DNA of 64,000 nucleotides from Gemmatimonas phototrophica (lineage in GTDB: Bacteria; Gemmatimonadota; Gemmatimonadetes; Gemmatimonadales; Gemmatimonadaceae), in the NCBI RefSeq assembly GCF_000695095.2, contig NZ_CP011454.1:4216001-4280000 (forward strand). The letters are read 5' to 3'. This document shows positions 38,301-46,764 of the stretch, in pieces. Position numbers and translations under genes: made by a program. The first letter of the stretch is position 1; every line of letters begins with the position of its first letter. A model generated the notes under the pieces. That model did not search any database and was not told the origin of the DNA. It saw nothing but the letters and a program-made list of their open reading frames with translations.

Positions 38301-38659
38301 CGGGGCGCAATCCGACCACTGCCGATGCCGAAGCGTTCCTCAAGGAGATCGACGCCATTGAAAAGAAGGTCATCGAGATTGAAGGGCAGCTGTACGACAT
38401 CACCCTCACCGGTGCGCGTGAGGACGCCTTCCGCTCACCCAATCAGCTGTACGAAAAGCTCGCGTCTGTGGGCAGTGATGTGGCAGCCTCCAGTGCCGAC
38501 TTCCGCCCCACTGACCAGCATGTCGAAGTGCATGGCATGTTGCGGGGGCAACTCGACACGTTGAAGCAGAAGTTCAGCAGCCTTATTGCCAACGATCTCA
38601 GCGCGTTCGCAGCCAAGGCCGCCAAACTCGGTCTGACGATGCCCGTGATGTTCGAGTAG
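35360..38659 (+). CDS. Large secreted Asp-box (sortilin/BNR-like) beta-propeller protein
   Basis: The 1099-residue product (ATG 35360) has a signal peptide ending LLGAQ and at least nine Asp-box repeats such as STNGGVRWTP, STDAGEHWKR, TTDGGTTWKK, SRDGGDTWRR, SDDGGRSWRS and TTNGGQSWSI. Such repeats build VPS10/sortilin-like ten-bladed propellers; the family includes exo-sialidase-like and xyloglucanase-like proteins. The C-terminal 300 residues are a helical and beta domain with no clear catalytic motif. The function is unknown; extracellular binding or glycan hydrolysis are possible. Confidence 0.85.
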   Translation: MSFRTVLGVSSLVVGCLPGLLGAQRPRGITPATPATATTTLDSSFIKVPTWRFVGPDGNRVIAVAGVPGEYRTYYAGAASGGLFKSTNGGVRWTPVTDSLRVSSVSAVAVAPSDPNVVWFGTGETFLRSNVSIGDGIYRSTDAGEHWKRMGLENTGRIGRVLIHPDNPNVVYAAAQGHGYGPQQDRGLWRTTDGGTTWKKVLFVNDSTGIIDVAMDPTNPRVLFAASWQQYIVPWNKHSGGHGSGIYMSRDGGDTWRRLDGGADGQGWGKGLPRAGTMGKIAVGVARSDAQRLYALIEMKEPALYRSDDGGRSWRSVNRDHDLLERPQYYTRFGIAPDNADKLFVVGVRFVGTSDGGLTKMPNPPRAGGDLHDIWWDVRDPNRFMVGDDGGVGITVDGGKSFQRIALPNAQMYHVAVDTRIPYNLYGNRQDGYSYVGPSNSRGSRSIGVWSPVGGCESGWTIPDTVDNRTVWSGCYDAGLETFDLQTRMARAVEPWPEAGYGVAPKDLKYRFQWTFPIAISPHDHNTVYVGSQVVHRTTNGGQSWSIISPDLSTNDRSKQESSGGLVIDNLFVENVTVLFSIAESPLQKGLIWAGTMDGLVHVTRDGGGSWTNVTANVPGLPKWSTISNIEPSKYEAGTAYMSVDAHLINDRDPYIYRTTDYGRSWVRINGNIPASVFSYVHVVRQDPVRKGMLYAGTENALYVSLNDGVSWMEINGSLPHAPVSWIEIQGHFHDLVVSTYGRGFYIADDISYLRTMADSLAAKPAALLPMRATYRFRKVSTPTGSPGSLVNGQDPPLAATINYTVNTIPNDSTARDSVNFRVYDASGALIRKFRTAPAKRGLNRALWDLRHEGPRKAKLRTAPPGNTSLRVLDSRPLVPWDLDLVGGQVGPLVAPGTYTVAMIWKGDTLRQNVEVRRDPNSAGTEGDIAAQVALALRIRDALNETVALIDESEWNRRTFEQLRNMLREKIRDTKEFGPPPGRNPTTADAEAFLKEIDAIEKKVIEIEGQLYDITLTGAREDAFRSPNQLYEKLASVGSDVAASSADFRPTDQHVEVHGMLRGQLDTLKQKFSSLIANDLSAFAAKAAKLGLTMPVMFE

Positions 38660-38667
38660 CGCGCGGG

Positions 38668-39144
38668 TCAGCCCGGCCGTACGCCGAGCAGCCACAGCAC
38701 CCCGACGACAATCATGGATCCGATGGAGACCAGCAGCCGGGTGTGTATTTCGGCCTCCGTGCGCCGTCGGAAGAGCCACCCGTACCAGGGTCCGGTACGT
38801 GGTGGCCGGCGCACGGCCTCCTTGGTGGCAAAGCCTTCGCTGGGGAGTAGCACCAGCAAAGCCAGCAACGCCCCCGCCGCCAGCGAAAACAGCGGGATCA
38901 GCCAGAGGAGAATGATCACTTCGCCGAGGCGTCCCCACGCGGCACTCTCTCCGCCGGTTTGCAGGCGGAGGTCGTTGATGAGTGGCAGCGCGATGGGGAC
39001 GATCAGGAGCGCCGTCGTCAACGGCAGCCAGAGGATCCAGGGACGCAACCGCCCCCGTCGCTGCCACACGAGATAGGCGCCAAAGGCCGCAATGGCGGCG
39101 AGAATCCCCACCGCTTGCAGGGCGCCAGCGTCGACCGGGCTCAC
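38668..39144 (-). CDS. Four-helix membrane protein, start uncertain
   Basis: The open frame extends to 39516, but only the last 158 residues (from a GTG at 39144) look coding: LQAVGILAAIAAFGAYLVW, WILWLPLTTALLIVPIALPL, EVIILLWLIPLFSLAAGALL and a C-terminal helix LLVSIGSMIVVGVLWLLGV, with an Arg-rich loop. No ribosome-binding site clearly decides the start, and the frame upstream has low coherence. The role is unknown. Confidence 0.5.
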   Translation of the reverse strand: MSPVDAGALQAVGILAAIAAFGAYLVWQRRGRLRPWILWLPLTTALLIVPIALPLINDLRLQTGGESAAWGRLGEVIILLWLIPLFSLAAGALLALLVLLPSEGFATKEAVRRPPRTGPWYGWLFRRRTEAEIHTRLLVSIGSMIVVGVLWLLGVRPG

Positions 39145-39352
39145 GGACGGTTCATCGCGGTACGGGTACAGGGCATTCGCGTATGCTACCCTGGGGAGCC
39201 CACGGCGGACAATACGTCGAACATGAATCCCTTCCGTTCCCAGCTGTCCATTGGGCCACCGGCACACGTCACGCGCTTCGGCAAGAATGCCGCAGGTGAT
39301 GATGCGGCACGTTGCAGTTGACAGTCGTGTAGTTGCGCCGCAGCCTTGTGCC

Positions 39353-40741
39353 ATGATCAGCATCTTCAACGACGTGATCGGCCCCGTCATGCGCGGGGCC
39401 TCAAGCTCACACTGTGCGGCGGCGCTGCGCATTGGGCGACTGGCGCGCGATCTGATGGGTGGTGATATCCAGCAGGTGCTGATCGAATTCGATCTCCACG
39501 GCTCGCTCCCCGCCACCCACCAGAGTCAGGGATCCGACATGGGGCTCTTTGGCGGACTGCTCGGCTGGGATGCCGCCGACGCTCGCCTGGCGATGTCACC
39601 GCAAGCCCTGCGCGAGGCCGGTGTGGCGGTTGAGATCCGCTACGTGGACCTGCACGACCCACACCCCAACACCTATCGGCTTACGCTGTCGAACGCCACC
39701 GAGCAGCACACCATGATCGCCATCTCCACCGGAGGCGGCATGATTGAGGTGCAGGACGTGGATGGGCAGCGGGTGGCACTCGATGGTGGTGCCCGTGTGG
39801 AGATTTCCGGTCGGGTGCTGCATCCGGTGTTGCCGGTGCTCTCCAATCCGGGGGCCACCCTGCCGTTTCGCAGTTGCGCCGAATTGATGGCGCACGACGG
39901 AGGGCGCGAGATTCCGCTCTGGCAGTGGGCCGTGGAGTACGAAAAGGCGCGCGGCAACCTGACCGATGCCGAGGTTCTCGCCAAGATGGTGGAAATCGTG
40001 CGGATCCTCCGCGCGTCCATCGCCGAAGGCGTGGCCGGTACCACCTACGCCGATCGTTTGCTGGGGCATCAGTCGGGGATGTTTGCCGATCATATGCAGC
40101 GTGGGGCATTGCTGAACGCGGGGGTACTCAATCGCACCGTGCTGTACACGACGGCGCTGATGGAGGTGAAGAGTGCGATGGGGGTCATTGTCGCGGCGCC
40201 TACCGCCGGTGCCTGCGCCGCATTGCCCGCGTCGGTCATCGCGGTGGCCGAAGAGATGCAGTGCTCGGAAGAGGATATGGCGCGCGCCATGCTTGCGGCC
40301 GGTCTTATTGGTGTCTTCATTGCCGGCCCGTGGACCTTTGCCGCCGAAGTGGGCGGTTGTCAGGCCGAAGGCGGATCGGCGGCGGCCATGTCAGCGGCGG
40401 CGCTGGTCACGCTGGCTGACGGTACACTCACGCACGCCACCGGTGCTGCCTCCATGGCGCTGCAGAGCATGCTGGGGCTCATCTGCGATCCCGTGGCGGC
40501 CCGCGTGGAGATTCCCTGCCTCGGCAAGAACGTGCTGGCGGCGAGCAATGCCGTCTCCTGCGCCAACATGGCGCTCGCGGGCTTCAATGCCATGATTCCG
40601 TTTGACGAGGTGGTCGGCGCTGCGGCGCGTGTGGCGGAGCGTATGCCACGCGAACATCGGTGTACGGCGTTGGGCGGGCTGGCCACCACCCCTACGGCTC
40701 TGCGGCTCAGTGCGGAGTTGGCGGCGCGGGCGCAGATGTAG
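39353..40741 (+). CDS. sdaA: Iron-sulfur L-serine dehydratase (single chain)
   Basis: The 462-residue product starts ISIFNDVIGPVMRGASSSHC and carries both halves of the bacterial Fe-S serine dehydratase. Cys residues include GACAALP, VGGCQAEGG, LICDPVAARVEIPC and NAVSC, with two of them in the CDP...PC block that supplies cluster ligands. The enzyme converts L-serine to pyruvate and ammonia through 2-aminoacrylate. The RidA-propeller gene follows 19 bases downstream. The leading SSSH motif is ASSSHC, where related enzymes often have SSSHT. Confidence 0.94.
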   Translation: MISIFNDVIGPVMRGASSSHCAAALRIGRLARDLMGGDIQQVLIEFDLHGSLPATHQSQGSDMGLFGGLLGWDAADARLAMSPQALREAGVAVEIRYVDLHDPHPNTYRLTLSNATEQHTMIAISTGGGMIEVQDVDGQRVALDGGARVEISGRVLHPVLPVLSNPGATLPFRSCAELMAHDGGREIPLWQWAVEYEKARGNLTDAEVLAKMVEIVRILRASIAEGVAGTTYADRLLGHQSGMFADHMQRGALLNAGVLNRTVLYTTALMEVKSAMGVIVAAPTAGACAALPASVIAVAEEMQCSEEDMARAMLAAGLIGVFIAGPWTFAAEVGGCQAEGGSAAAMSAAALVTLADGTLTHATGAASMALQSMLGLICDPVAARVEIPCLGKNVLAASNAVSCANMALAGFNAMIPFDEVVGAAARVAERMPREHRCTALGGLATTPTALRLSAELAARAQM

Positions 40742-40760
40742 GGCACAAAGAGGTACCAGG

Positions 40761-42422
40761 GTGCATGATTACCTGATGGCTCCTCTTCTTTGTCTCCGCC
40801 GATCACCGCGCCTGGTACATACCGGCGCGGCCCTCGTCATCAGTTTGGCCTTCGCACTGCCTCTCCACGCGCAACGCCGCGGCCCCCCACCACCGCCCCG
40901 CAGCGATCAGGGGGGGCGCGAGGTGCTCAATCCTTCAGGTCTGGCACCGCTCGTACCCGCCTACTCCGTGGCCATTCGCGACGGCGAGTGGGTTTTTGTG
41001 TCCGGCATGACGGGCATCAAGCCCGGCACGCAGGACATCATTGAGGGCGGTATTGCGGTGCAAACGCGGCAGACCATGGAGAACATCCGCACGGCGCTGG
41101 CGTCCGGCGGCGCCACCATGGCCGATGTGGCCGAATGCACGGTGTTCCTCAAGAACATCGCGGATTACGCCGCCATGAACGCCGAGTACATCAAGTTCTT
41201 TCCGGTCAATCCGCCGGCCCGCGCCACGCTGGCTGTCACCGCCATGCCGCGCCCCGCCGCACTCGTGGAAGTGAAGTGCACCGCGCGACGGCGCCCGGGG
41301 GCTCCGCCATCCGCGCCGCCCCCACCGCCGCCGTCCCAATCGCCAACGGCGGCCGGTACACCAGCGGGTGCGCGCCGCTTCGATCGCGCCCTCGCTCTTG
41401 AAGACTCTGGCGTCACCTCGGCCAGTGCGAGTGTGGGCGATGTGAACCGCGATGGCCACCTCGACATCCTCCTGGTGAGAGGACGCCATTGGCCACTCCG
41501 AAATCTGGTGCTGCTGGGGAATGGCGCCGGTGTGTTTCAGCCGCCCCTCCCGGTGGACACGGCCAGTGATCGCTCGTACTCCGGCATTCTGGTTGATCTC
41601 GACCGCGACGGAGCGCTCGACATTGTCGTGAGCAACGACTCACCCGATGCCAAAAAGATCTATCGCAATGATGGCACCGGACACTTCGCGCTCGTGACCA
41701 CCTTTGGCAGCCCGGACTGGAACACGCGCCACGTGGCTGTGGGCGATGTGAATGGTGATGGCATCCCCGATATCGCGCTGGCCAATCGCAGCAGTCGCGG
41801 CGCCACAGCCAGTTATCTGTGCATTGGCACGGGCGGGGGGCATGTGGCCGAACCGTGCCGAGAGATCTCACGCGGTTCCGCGACGACCATCAGCATGGCC
41901 GATGTGAACCGGGACGGGGCGCTCGATCTGCTCATCCCGCATCGTGACGGTGGCCAGAGTGTCGTGGCCCTGAATGATGGTCGCGGGAACTTCGGCACCC
42001 GCATTCCGTTTGGATCGCCCAAGGGTACCATCCGCGCCGCGCATGCGGCGGACCTGGATGGCGACGGTGTCAGTGATCTGGTCGCGATTGATGAACTGGG
42101 CAGCGCACTCACGATGCGTGGTGAGGGCGATACCACCTATGCCACGCCTGAACCGTTGGGGCTACCGAATGCACGTCCGTACGCGCTGGCTGTACATGAC
42201 GTGGACCGGAATGGACGCCCCGACGTGATTGTTGGCTACACCAAAGCGCGCCCCATCGTGTTCTTCAATGATGGACCCGGCCGCTTTCACGCGGTTCCGT
42301 TCGGTGATGCGGAAGGTATTGCCTACGGATTTGCCGTCGCCGACCTGAATAGCGATGGACTGCTGGATATTGTCATGGCGCGATCGGACGCGCCGAATGT
42401 GTTGTACTTCGGCGGGCGATGA
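40761..42422 (+). CDS. Exported RidA domain fused to a seven-repeat FG-GAP/VCBS propeller
   Basis: The 553-residue product starts at GTG 40761 with AGAGG eight bases upstream (ATG 40776 is an alternative) and has a signal peptide ending LHAQ. Residues about 55-178 are a RidA (YjgF/YER057c) domain with PARAT; Arg154 matches the substrate-binding Arg of family members. After a Pro-rich linker there are seven calcium-loop repeats (DVNRDGHLD, DLDRDGALD, DVNGDGIPD, DVNRDGALD, DLDGDGVSD, DVDRNGRPD, DLNSDGLLD), enough for one propeller. RidA hydrolyses 2-aminoacrylate-type enamines/imines, so the neighbouring serine dehydratase is a notable context. Confidence 0.9.
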   Translation: MHDYLMAPLLCLRRSPRLVHTGAALVISLAFALPLHAQRRGPPPPPRSDQGGREVLNPSGLAPLVPAYSVAIRDGEWVFVSGMTGIKPGTQDIIEGGIAVQTRQTMENIRTALASGGATMADVAECTVFLKNIADYAAMNAEYIKFFPVNPPARATLAVTAMPRPAALVEVKCTARRRPGAPPSAPPPPPPSQSPTAAGTPAGARRFDRALALEDSGVTSASASVGDVNRDGHLDILLVRGRHWPLRNLVLLGNGAGVFQPPLPVDTASDRSYSGILVDLDRDGALDIVVSNDSPDAKKIYRNDGTGHFALVTTFGSPDWNTRHVAVGDVNGDGIPDIALANRSSRGATASYLCIGTGGGHVAEPCREISRGSATTISMADVNRDGALDLLIPHRDGGQSVVALNDGRGNFGTRIPFGSPKGTIRAAHAADLDGDGVSDLVAIDELGSALTMRGEGDTTYATPEPLGLPNARPYALAVHDVDRNGRPDVIVGYTKARPIVFFNDGPGRFHAVPFGDAEGIAYGFAVADLNSDGLLDIVMARSDAPNVLYFGGR

Positions 42423-42437
42423 CGCGGGGCGGACGCG

Positions 42438-45068
42438 CTAGGGCACTCGTGTCGTTCGGATGGCCGGCTGGCCTGGGAAGAGCAGATCGATGGCCACCAC
42501 GGTATCTCCGTCACGCACCACGTGCAATGCCACCGCCAGATCGAATGCTGGTGCCACGAGCCGAGTCCGTGAATCCTCAAGCAATGGCACCGGTGGCCGT
42601 CCAAAAATGCGAAGCGTCAGACCCGGAGAGGCAGACTCGATATTCAACGTGATGCCTTCGGTCGGTGCAGTCCACGCACCAATCAGCAACTGACGCTCGG
42701 TATCCAGCAACAGTGGCGCATCGCGTCGATCGAGCTGGATGGGTGCCGCTCCGGGCTCCGTCATTTCCACCCCGGTAATGTCGCCTTTGGTGCGCAGGAA
42801 TCGCACCCGATGATCAGCGTGCGCTTCGGTGATCACCCCGGCATCAAAGGTGCCAAACACGAACGTATCGTCACCGATGGGAACCAGGTACTGCGGTGCG
42901 GATACAGTATCGTTGATACGCGCCCGGTCGGCGTACAGCCGCCCCTCGCGATTGAGCATGATGCGGAGACGAGGAGCGACGGTGCTGCCCGCGCTCGCCG
43001 GGCGGGTGTACAATGCGCCGTAGGGTGCGAGGGCCGCCGCATCGAGCGCCACCACCGGCAGCGCGGTGCCGCGAATAGCGGCCACAACTGCCGCATCCGT
43101 CACCGGGCCAACCGCAAACGGCACGCGTTGAATCTGGGCGCCGCCACGTTGGGGGTAGTAGGTCGTTCGCACTTCGAGCACATAGAGGCCTGGTACTGTT
43201 GGCGTCCATTCTACATCGCGTGTTTCACCGACTCCCAGTTCGAAGCTCGCGGAGACCTCCATACGCTGCGCGGTCGGCAGGTCGGCGCCGTCCTTGGCAA
43301 GGAGTTGCCACTCGACCACCCGACCATCGCGCAATAGTCGAACTTCCTTGAGTTCATCGGCACTGATGTGCCCGAATCGCAGACGTACAGACTCGCCGGG
43401 GGTGAACCACTCCGTTGGTGCCTGCTCCCGTCCATTTATGGCCGGTGGTGCATCAATGACCGCGCCGCGTGACGCGAGCAGAAAGAGCCGATCGCGTGTC
43501 GGCATGGGCGGGGCACCTTGCGGGAGCACGACGAAGCCGCCATACAGTCCCTGCGCCAACTCGTGCCCCGGTTCACCATGCGTGTGATACATGAACGTAC
43601 CCGCACGTGGTGGGGTAATGAGCACCGCCATGGAATCACCGGGGGCGATTGGGGCACTCGGCGTGGCCGGTTCACCGCTCCATCCACCGACGCCGTCATA
43701 CGCACTCTTGAGCTCCAGTCCATGCCAGTGCAGCGAGAGTGGAAAGCTCAGCCGGTTGTGGACCATGATGCGAGTGGGCTCTCCCTGTCGCAGCTGCAGT
43801 GTACTGCTCAGTGCTGACACGGAATCAGGGGCCGGAACCGCACCGTCTTGCACAATGAAGACCAGCCCGGGCCCCTCCTGGTAAACCCCAGGTCGCGTAG
43901 CGGTCCACAGGTCAATGCGACGCTGCGGGGTCGGCTCGGCCGTACGCACGACCCCCGCGCGCGGCCGTACCGTGATGCCCATCACCAGCCCGGCCATGTC
44001 GTGCTGGGCGTGCGCATGTTCATCGGCCACGGTCGTCGTCGCACTATCGGCGGTTCGATCGGCGGCATAGCGCTGCGCACCGCCCATGTGTCGAATAAGG
44101 TGGCAATGAAAGAGCCAGTTGCCTGCTTCGGTCGCGACCCAACTCAGACGAAGCGTTCCAATGCCATTCAGTCGATCGGTCACCACATGCGGACGTTGCG
44201 CCGTAGTGTACACGGTATCGACATCGCCGTCACCACGCGCATCAACATTGAAGTAGAACCCGTGGAGGTGCATCGGGTGCACAATGGGGACCGTGTTGAT
44301 CACGCGCCACCGAACCGTATCGCCAACGGTGTATGACAATCGCTCCGTGTGCGGCCACGACCGCCCATTCAGGAAGAACTTGAAGGTCGGACTGTCCTCA
44401 TCGAGGTTGCCGGTGGAGATCATCATGACCCGCTCACCGGGCGGCGGCGTGCTTCCCACCGGATCCACGATGTATACGCCTTCAAAGACTCCGTATTCGA
44501 TGTCGGACGCTGGCGGCCCCTCGGGGAACGCCTTGTAGAACGAAGTCGTCGCTCGCGAGGGCGTGAACCGTACGTCGCGTGTCTCTCCTGGCGCAATCAC
44601 GAGCTGCGATGCGCGCACCGTCGCCGGCAGAAACGATGGCGCGTCCGGCGCGGGCGCGGCATCACGGTCGCCAAGGCCGAGCACGCGAATAGGGTGCGCA
44701 AGGGTATTGCGAATGGTGACGTGCATGCGGGTCCCGGCTGGCACGCGAATCATGGGGCCCGGTGTAGTAGGTGCCTTGCCCTCTTCCGCGAACGTCAAGG
44801 CCTTGCGCACGGGCCCCGATTCACCCCGCGGTCGCCACTCCGCCAGCACCGCATGGAGTGTCACATGCCTCTCTCCGTTTACATCGCGACCGGCCGGCGT
44901 CCGCTGCTCATTGGACGTTGCCTGGGGAAGCTGAGCTCCTGCCTGCGCCCTCGCCGGTACGGCATTCACGGCCACCGCCAGGAATGCGAACGCCAACGCA
45001 CGAGATCGGATACATTCACCGCCCAGTGACAGGAAGGTCTTGCCGACGGCCGCGGCTGGGAGATTCAT
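42438..45068 (-). CDS. Multicopper oxidase with permuted copper-domain order
   Basis: The 876-residue product (ATG 45068) has a signal peptide ending VPARAQ. It contains cupredoxin domains in unusual order: first HPMHLHGFYF (about 262-271) with NWLFHCHLIRHMGG (about 318-330), then HWHGLELKS (about 446) with HTHGEPGHE (about 493). In usual oxidases the HWHG/HxH domain comes first and the HxHG/HCHxxxH domain last. The first and last domains lack obvious ligands. The four copper motifs are complete in number, so activity is plausible. Exported metal or organic oxidase role inferred; substrate unknown. Confidence 0.85.
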   Translation of the reverse strand: MNLPAAAVGKTFLSLGGECIRSRALAFAFLAVAVNAVPARAQAGAQLPQATSNEQRTPAGRDVNGERHVTLHAVLAEWRPRGESGPVRKALTFAEEGKAPTTPGPMIRVPAGTRMHVTIRNTLAHPIRVLGLGDRDAAPAPDAPSFLPATVRASQLVIAPGETRDVRFTPSRATTSFYKAFPEGPPASDIEYGVFEGVYIVDPVGSTPPPGERVMMISTGNLDEDSPTFKFFLNGRSWPHTERLSYTVGDTVRWRVINTVPIVHPMHLHGFYFNVDARGDGDVDTVYTTAQRPHVVTDRLNGIGTLRLSWVATEAGNWLFHCHLIRHMGGAQRYAADRTADSATTTVADEHAHAQHDMAGLVMGITVRPRAGVVRTAEPTPQRRIDLWTATRPGVYQEGPGLVFIVQDGAVPAPDSVSALSSTLQLRQGEPTRIMVHNRLSFPLSLHWHGLELKSAYDGVGGWSGEPATPSAPIAPGDSMAVLITPPRAGTFMYHTHGEPGHELAQGLYGGFVVLPQGAPPMPTRDRLFLLASRGAVIDAPPAINGREQAPTEWFTPGESVRLRFGHISADELKEVRLLRDGRVVEWQLLAKDGADLPTAQRMEVSASFELGVGETRDVEWTPTVPGLYVLEVRTTYYPQRGGAQIQRVPFAVGPVTDAAVVAAIRGTALPVVALDAAALAPYGALYTRPASAGSTVAPRLRIMLNREGRLYADRARINDTVSAPQYLVPIGDDTFVFGTFDAGVITEAHADHRVRFLRTKGDITGVEMTEPGAAPIQLDRRDAPLLLDTERQLLIGAWTAPTEGITLNIESASPGLTLRIFGRPPVPLLEDSRTRLVAPAFDLAVALHVVRDGDTVVAIDLLFPGQPAIRTTRVP

Positions 45069-45156
45069 GGCAGAGCAACGTGAAGGGATGGGACTGGCGG
45101 GCATGCCTGATCTGAACAGTGGCGCCACTCATCCTTTGCTCCCAGTGAAGAAGCAT

Positions 45157-45990
45157 TCACGGCACCTGAATAGCCCGTAGCATGCCCAGCTCGATGTGCG
45201 GACGTTTGCTCGCCCCATCGGCGACGAGACAGTATGCCACATAGGTGCCCTTCATCAGCGTCACAGGGAGATACGCCACCTCGCCGGGACTGACGCGCGC
45301 CATACCAGCCATCGTGATGGCGAGCGAGTCGGGATTTTCCGCCTGCATCCAGTCCCCCAGCGACGCGCCCTCCCGCAGGCGCGACAACCGGAGTTGATGG
45401 TCCTGCTTTCCCGTATTCTCAACCCGTAGCAGCTGCGGGCCAGCCGTCCACTGTTCGGGGCCGACGTAGGCAAAATCCACCATTCCCACGACGTGTGTAT
45501 GGCGAGGGGCCGTAGCCGCGGCCGAATCTGCCAGCGTGGCCGGCCGCACGTGCAGGACGCGTGATTCTCCGTTTCGTACGTGGCGATGGCCATCGTCGCC
45601 ACGGCGCACGCACGCCAGCACGTACACCCCGGGGGTGAAATGCACCACGACATCCCCCAGTGCCCCATTCTCCAGACCCCCCGTGGCCACGCCGGGCGCT
45701 GGCGTGGCGGGAGCGGTATCGAGCGCCTCCACGAACGCGCTCACCTCGGGTGCCGTCGCGTTCGCGGGAAGCCGGAAGGCCACCACAATGTGCCTGCCCT
45801 CGGCCTCCTCGAGGTGCAGAGGTAACCATCCGGGTGGCACGGTGTCCGGCGCACTCAGGTTTCCCGAGCGCGCCACGATGGTCACCCCCGTTGGCGACGA
45901 CGCCGGCGTGGGCACATGGTCACGACAGGCCGTGAACGCTACGCACATGGCAACGATCGCCCGTCCACGACCGCGATAATTCATCCGCAT
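45157..45990 (-). CDS. Cupredoxin-like lipoprotein
   Basis: The 277-residue product has a lipobox-like VAFTAC. Two halves resemble each other; the C-terminal half has NTGKQDHQLRL and GTYVAYCLVADGASKRPH, then ELGM, giving a His...Cys...His...Met order like a type I copper site. The N-terminal half has a GVYVLACVRRGDDGHRHV segment. It precedes the multicopper oxidase on the same strand (88-base gap), so it may be its electron donor. Metal binding is inferred from spacing only. Confidence 0.68.
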   Translation of the reverse strand: MRMNYRGRGRAIVAMCVAFTACRDHVPTPASSPTGVTIVARSGNLSAPDTVPPGWLPLHLEEAEGRHIVVAFRLPANATAPEVSAFVEALDTAPATPAPGVATGGLENGALGDVVVHFTPGVYVLACVRRGDDGHRHVRNGESRVLHVRPATLADSAAATAPRHTHVVGMVDFAYVGPEQWTAGPQLLRVENTGKQDHQLRLSRLREGASLGDWMQAENPDSLAITMAGMARVSPGEVAYLPVTLMKGTYVAYCLVADGASKRPHIELGMLRAIQVP

Positions 45991-46141
45991 CGTCTTCCGT
46001 GGCGATAACTCAGACTTGGCGTAACGGCGTGCAACCGCTATTTCATGAGCGTAACGTCGCGCCAGTCTCTCTTTTCATCAATGAGCAGGCCATGTTTCGT
46101 GTATCCCAAACGCCTCCCACTCGCTGAGCGGAGTCTCACAC

Positions 46142-46753
46142 ATGCGTGTTGCCATCGTGGGGGGGCCCGGTATCGGCAAGAGTACCCTGGTACGCCAGCT
46201 GGGCGATCTGTACCGCAACGGCTCGTACGGCGAAGGGGAACAGGGCGTATGGGACCCGCGTGTACTGGCCGACATTGAGGCCGGCCGTAATCCCGTTGGG
46301 GTCACCGCGTACTTTGCGCGTCTCTATGATGCCAATTACCGTCACGCCGCCACCCACGATGAGTCCGGGGCTGTGGTGCTCATTGAGGGCGCACAAATCA
46401 CGCTTGAGGCGCACATTGCCGAGTACCCGGCGGAAACGCACGAGGCGCTACGTGGCGTGGTCACAATGGGGGCGCACTGGCAACCGAACCGTACAATTGT
46501 CCTGACCTCCGGTACCAACACTATTGAAAAGCACATCCGCTTGCGTCGACGCCCGCACGAGGAAGTGGAACGCATGGTGGAGCGTTTCCGGCTAATTGAT
46601 GTGGAGTTTCGGCGGTTGGCCCCTTTCTATCCGGGAACGGTGGTGGTAGAGCGTGATGGCCTGGAATTTCACACGAGGGACGGACTGCTCGCCGTGATCA
46701 AGGTGGCGGGGTTGCCGCCGTTCCCCGAGATTCCGTACGAACAATTGGACTGA
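46142..46753 (+). CDS. P-loop ATPase/kinase-like protein
   Basis: The 203-residue product has a Walker A GGPGIGKSTL (residues 7-16) and a later LRLRRRPHEEVERMVER segment resembling the arginine-rich lid of deoxynucleoside-kinase-like or AAA_28 proteins. VVLIEGAQIT is a candidate Walker B-like strand. The exact substrate is not evident. GGAG lies about eight bases upstream of the ATG. An NAD epimerase gene follows 11 bases after the stop. Confidence 0.75.
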   Translation: MRVAIVGGPGIGKSTLVRQLGDLYRNGSYGEGEQGVWDPRVLADIEAGRNPVGVTAYFARLYDANYRHAATHDESGAVVLIEGAQITLEAHIAEYPAETHEALRGVVTMGAHWQPNRTIVLTSGTNTIEKHIRLRRRPHEEVERMVERFRLIDVEFRRLAPFYPGTVVVERDGLEFHTRDGLLAVIKVAGLPPFPEIPYEQLD

Positions 46754-46764
46754 GGGCAGAACGT

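Noticed and set aside
39318-39341. A TTGACA-like hexamer before the serine dehydratase gene as a promoter
   Set aside because: No plausible -10 element lies at suitable spacing, so it is not reported as a promoter.
38668-39516. The long upstream extension of the four-helix membrane protein
   Set aside because: Only the part below 39144 looks coding; the extension overlaps the start of the serine dehydratase gene and lacks hydrophobic or family features.
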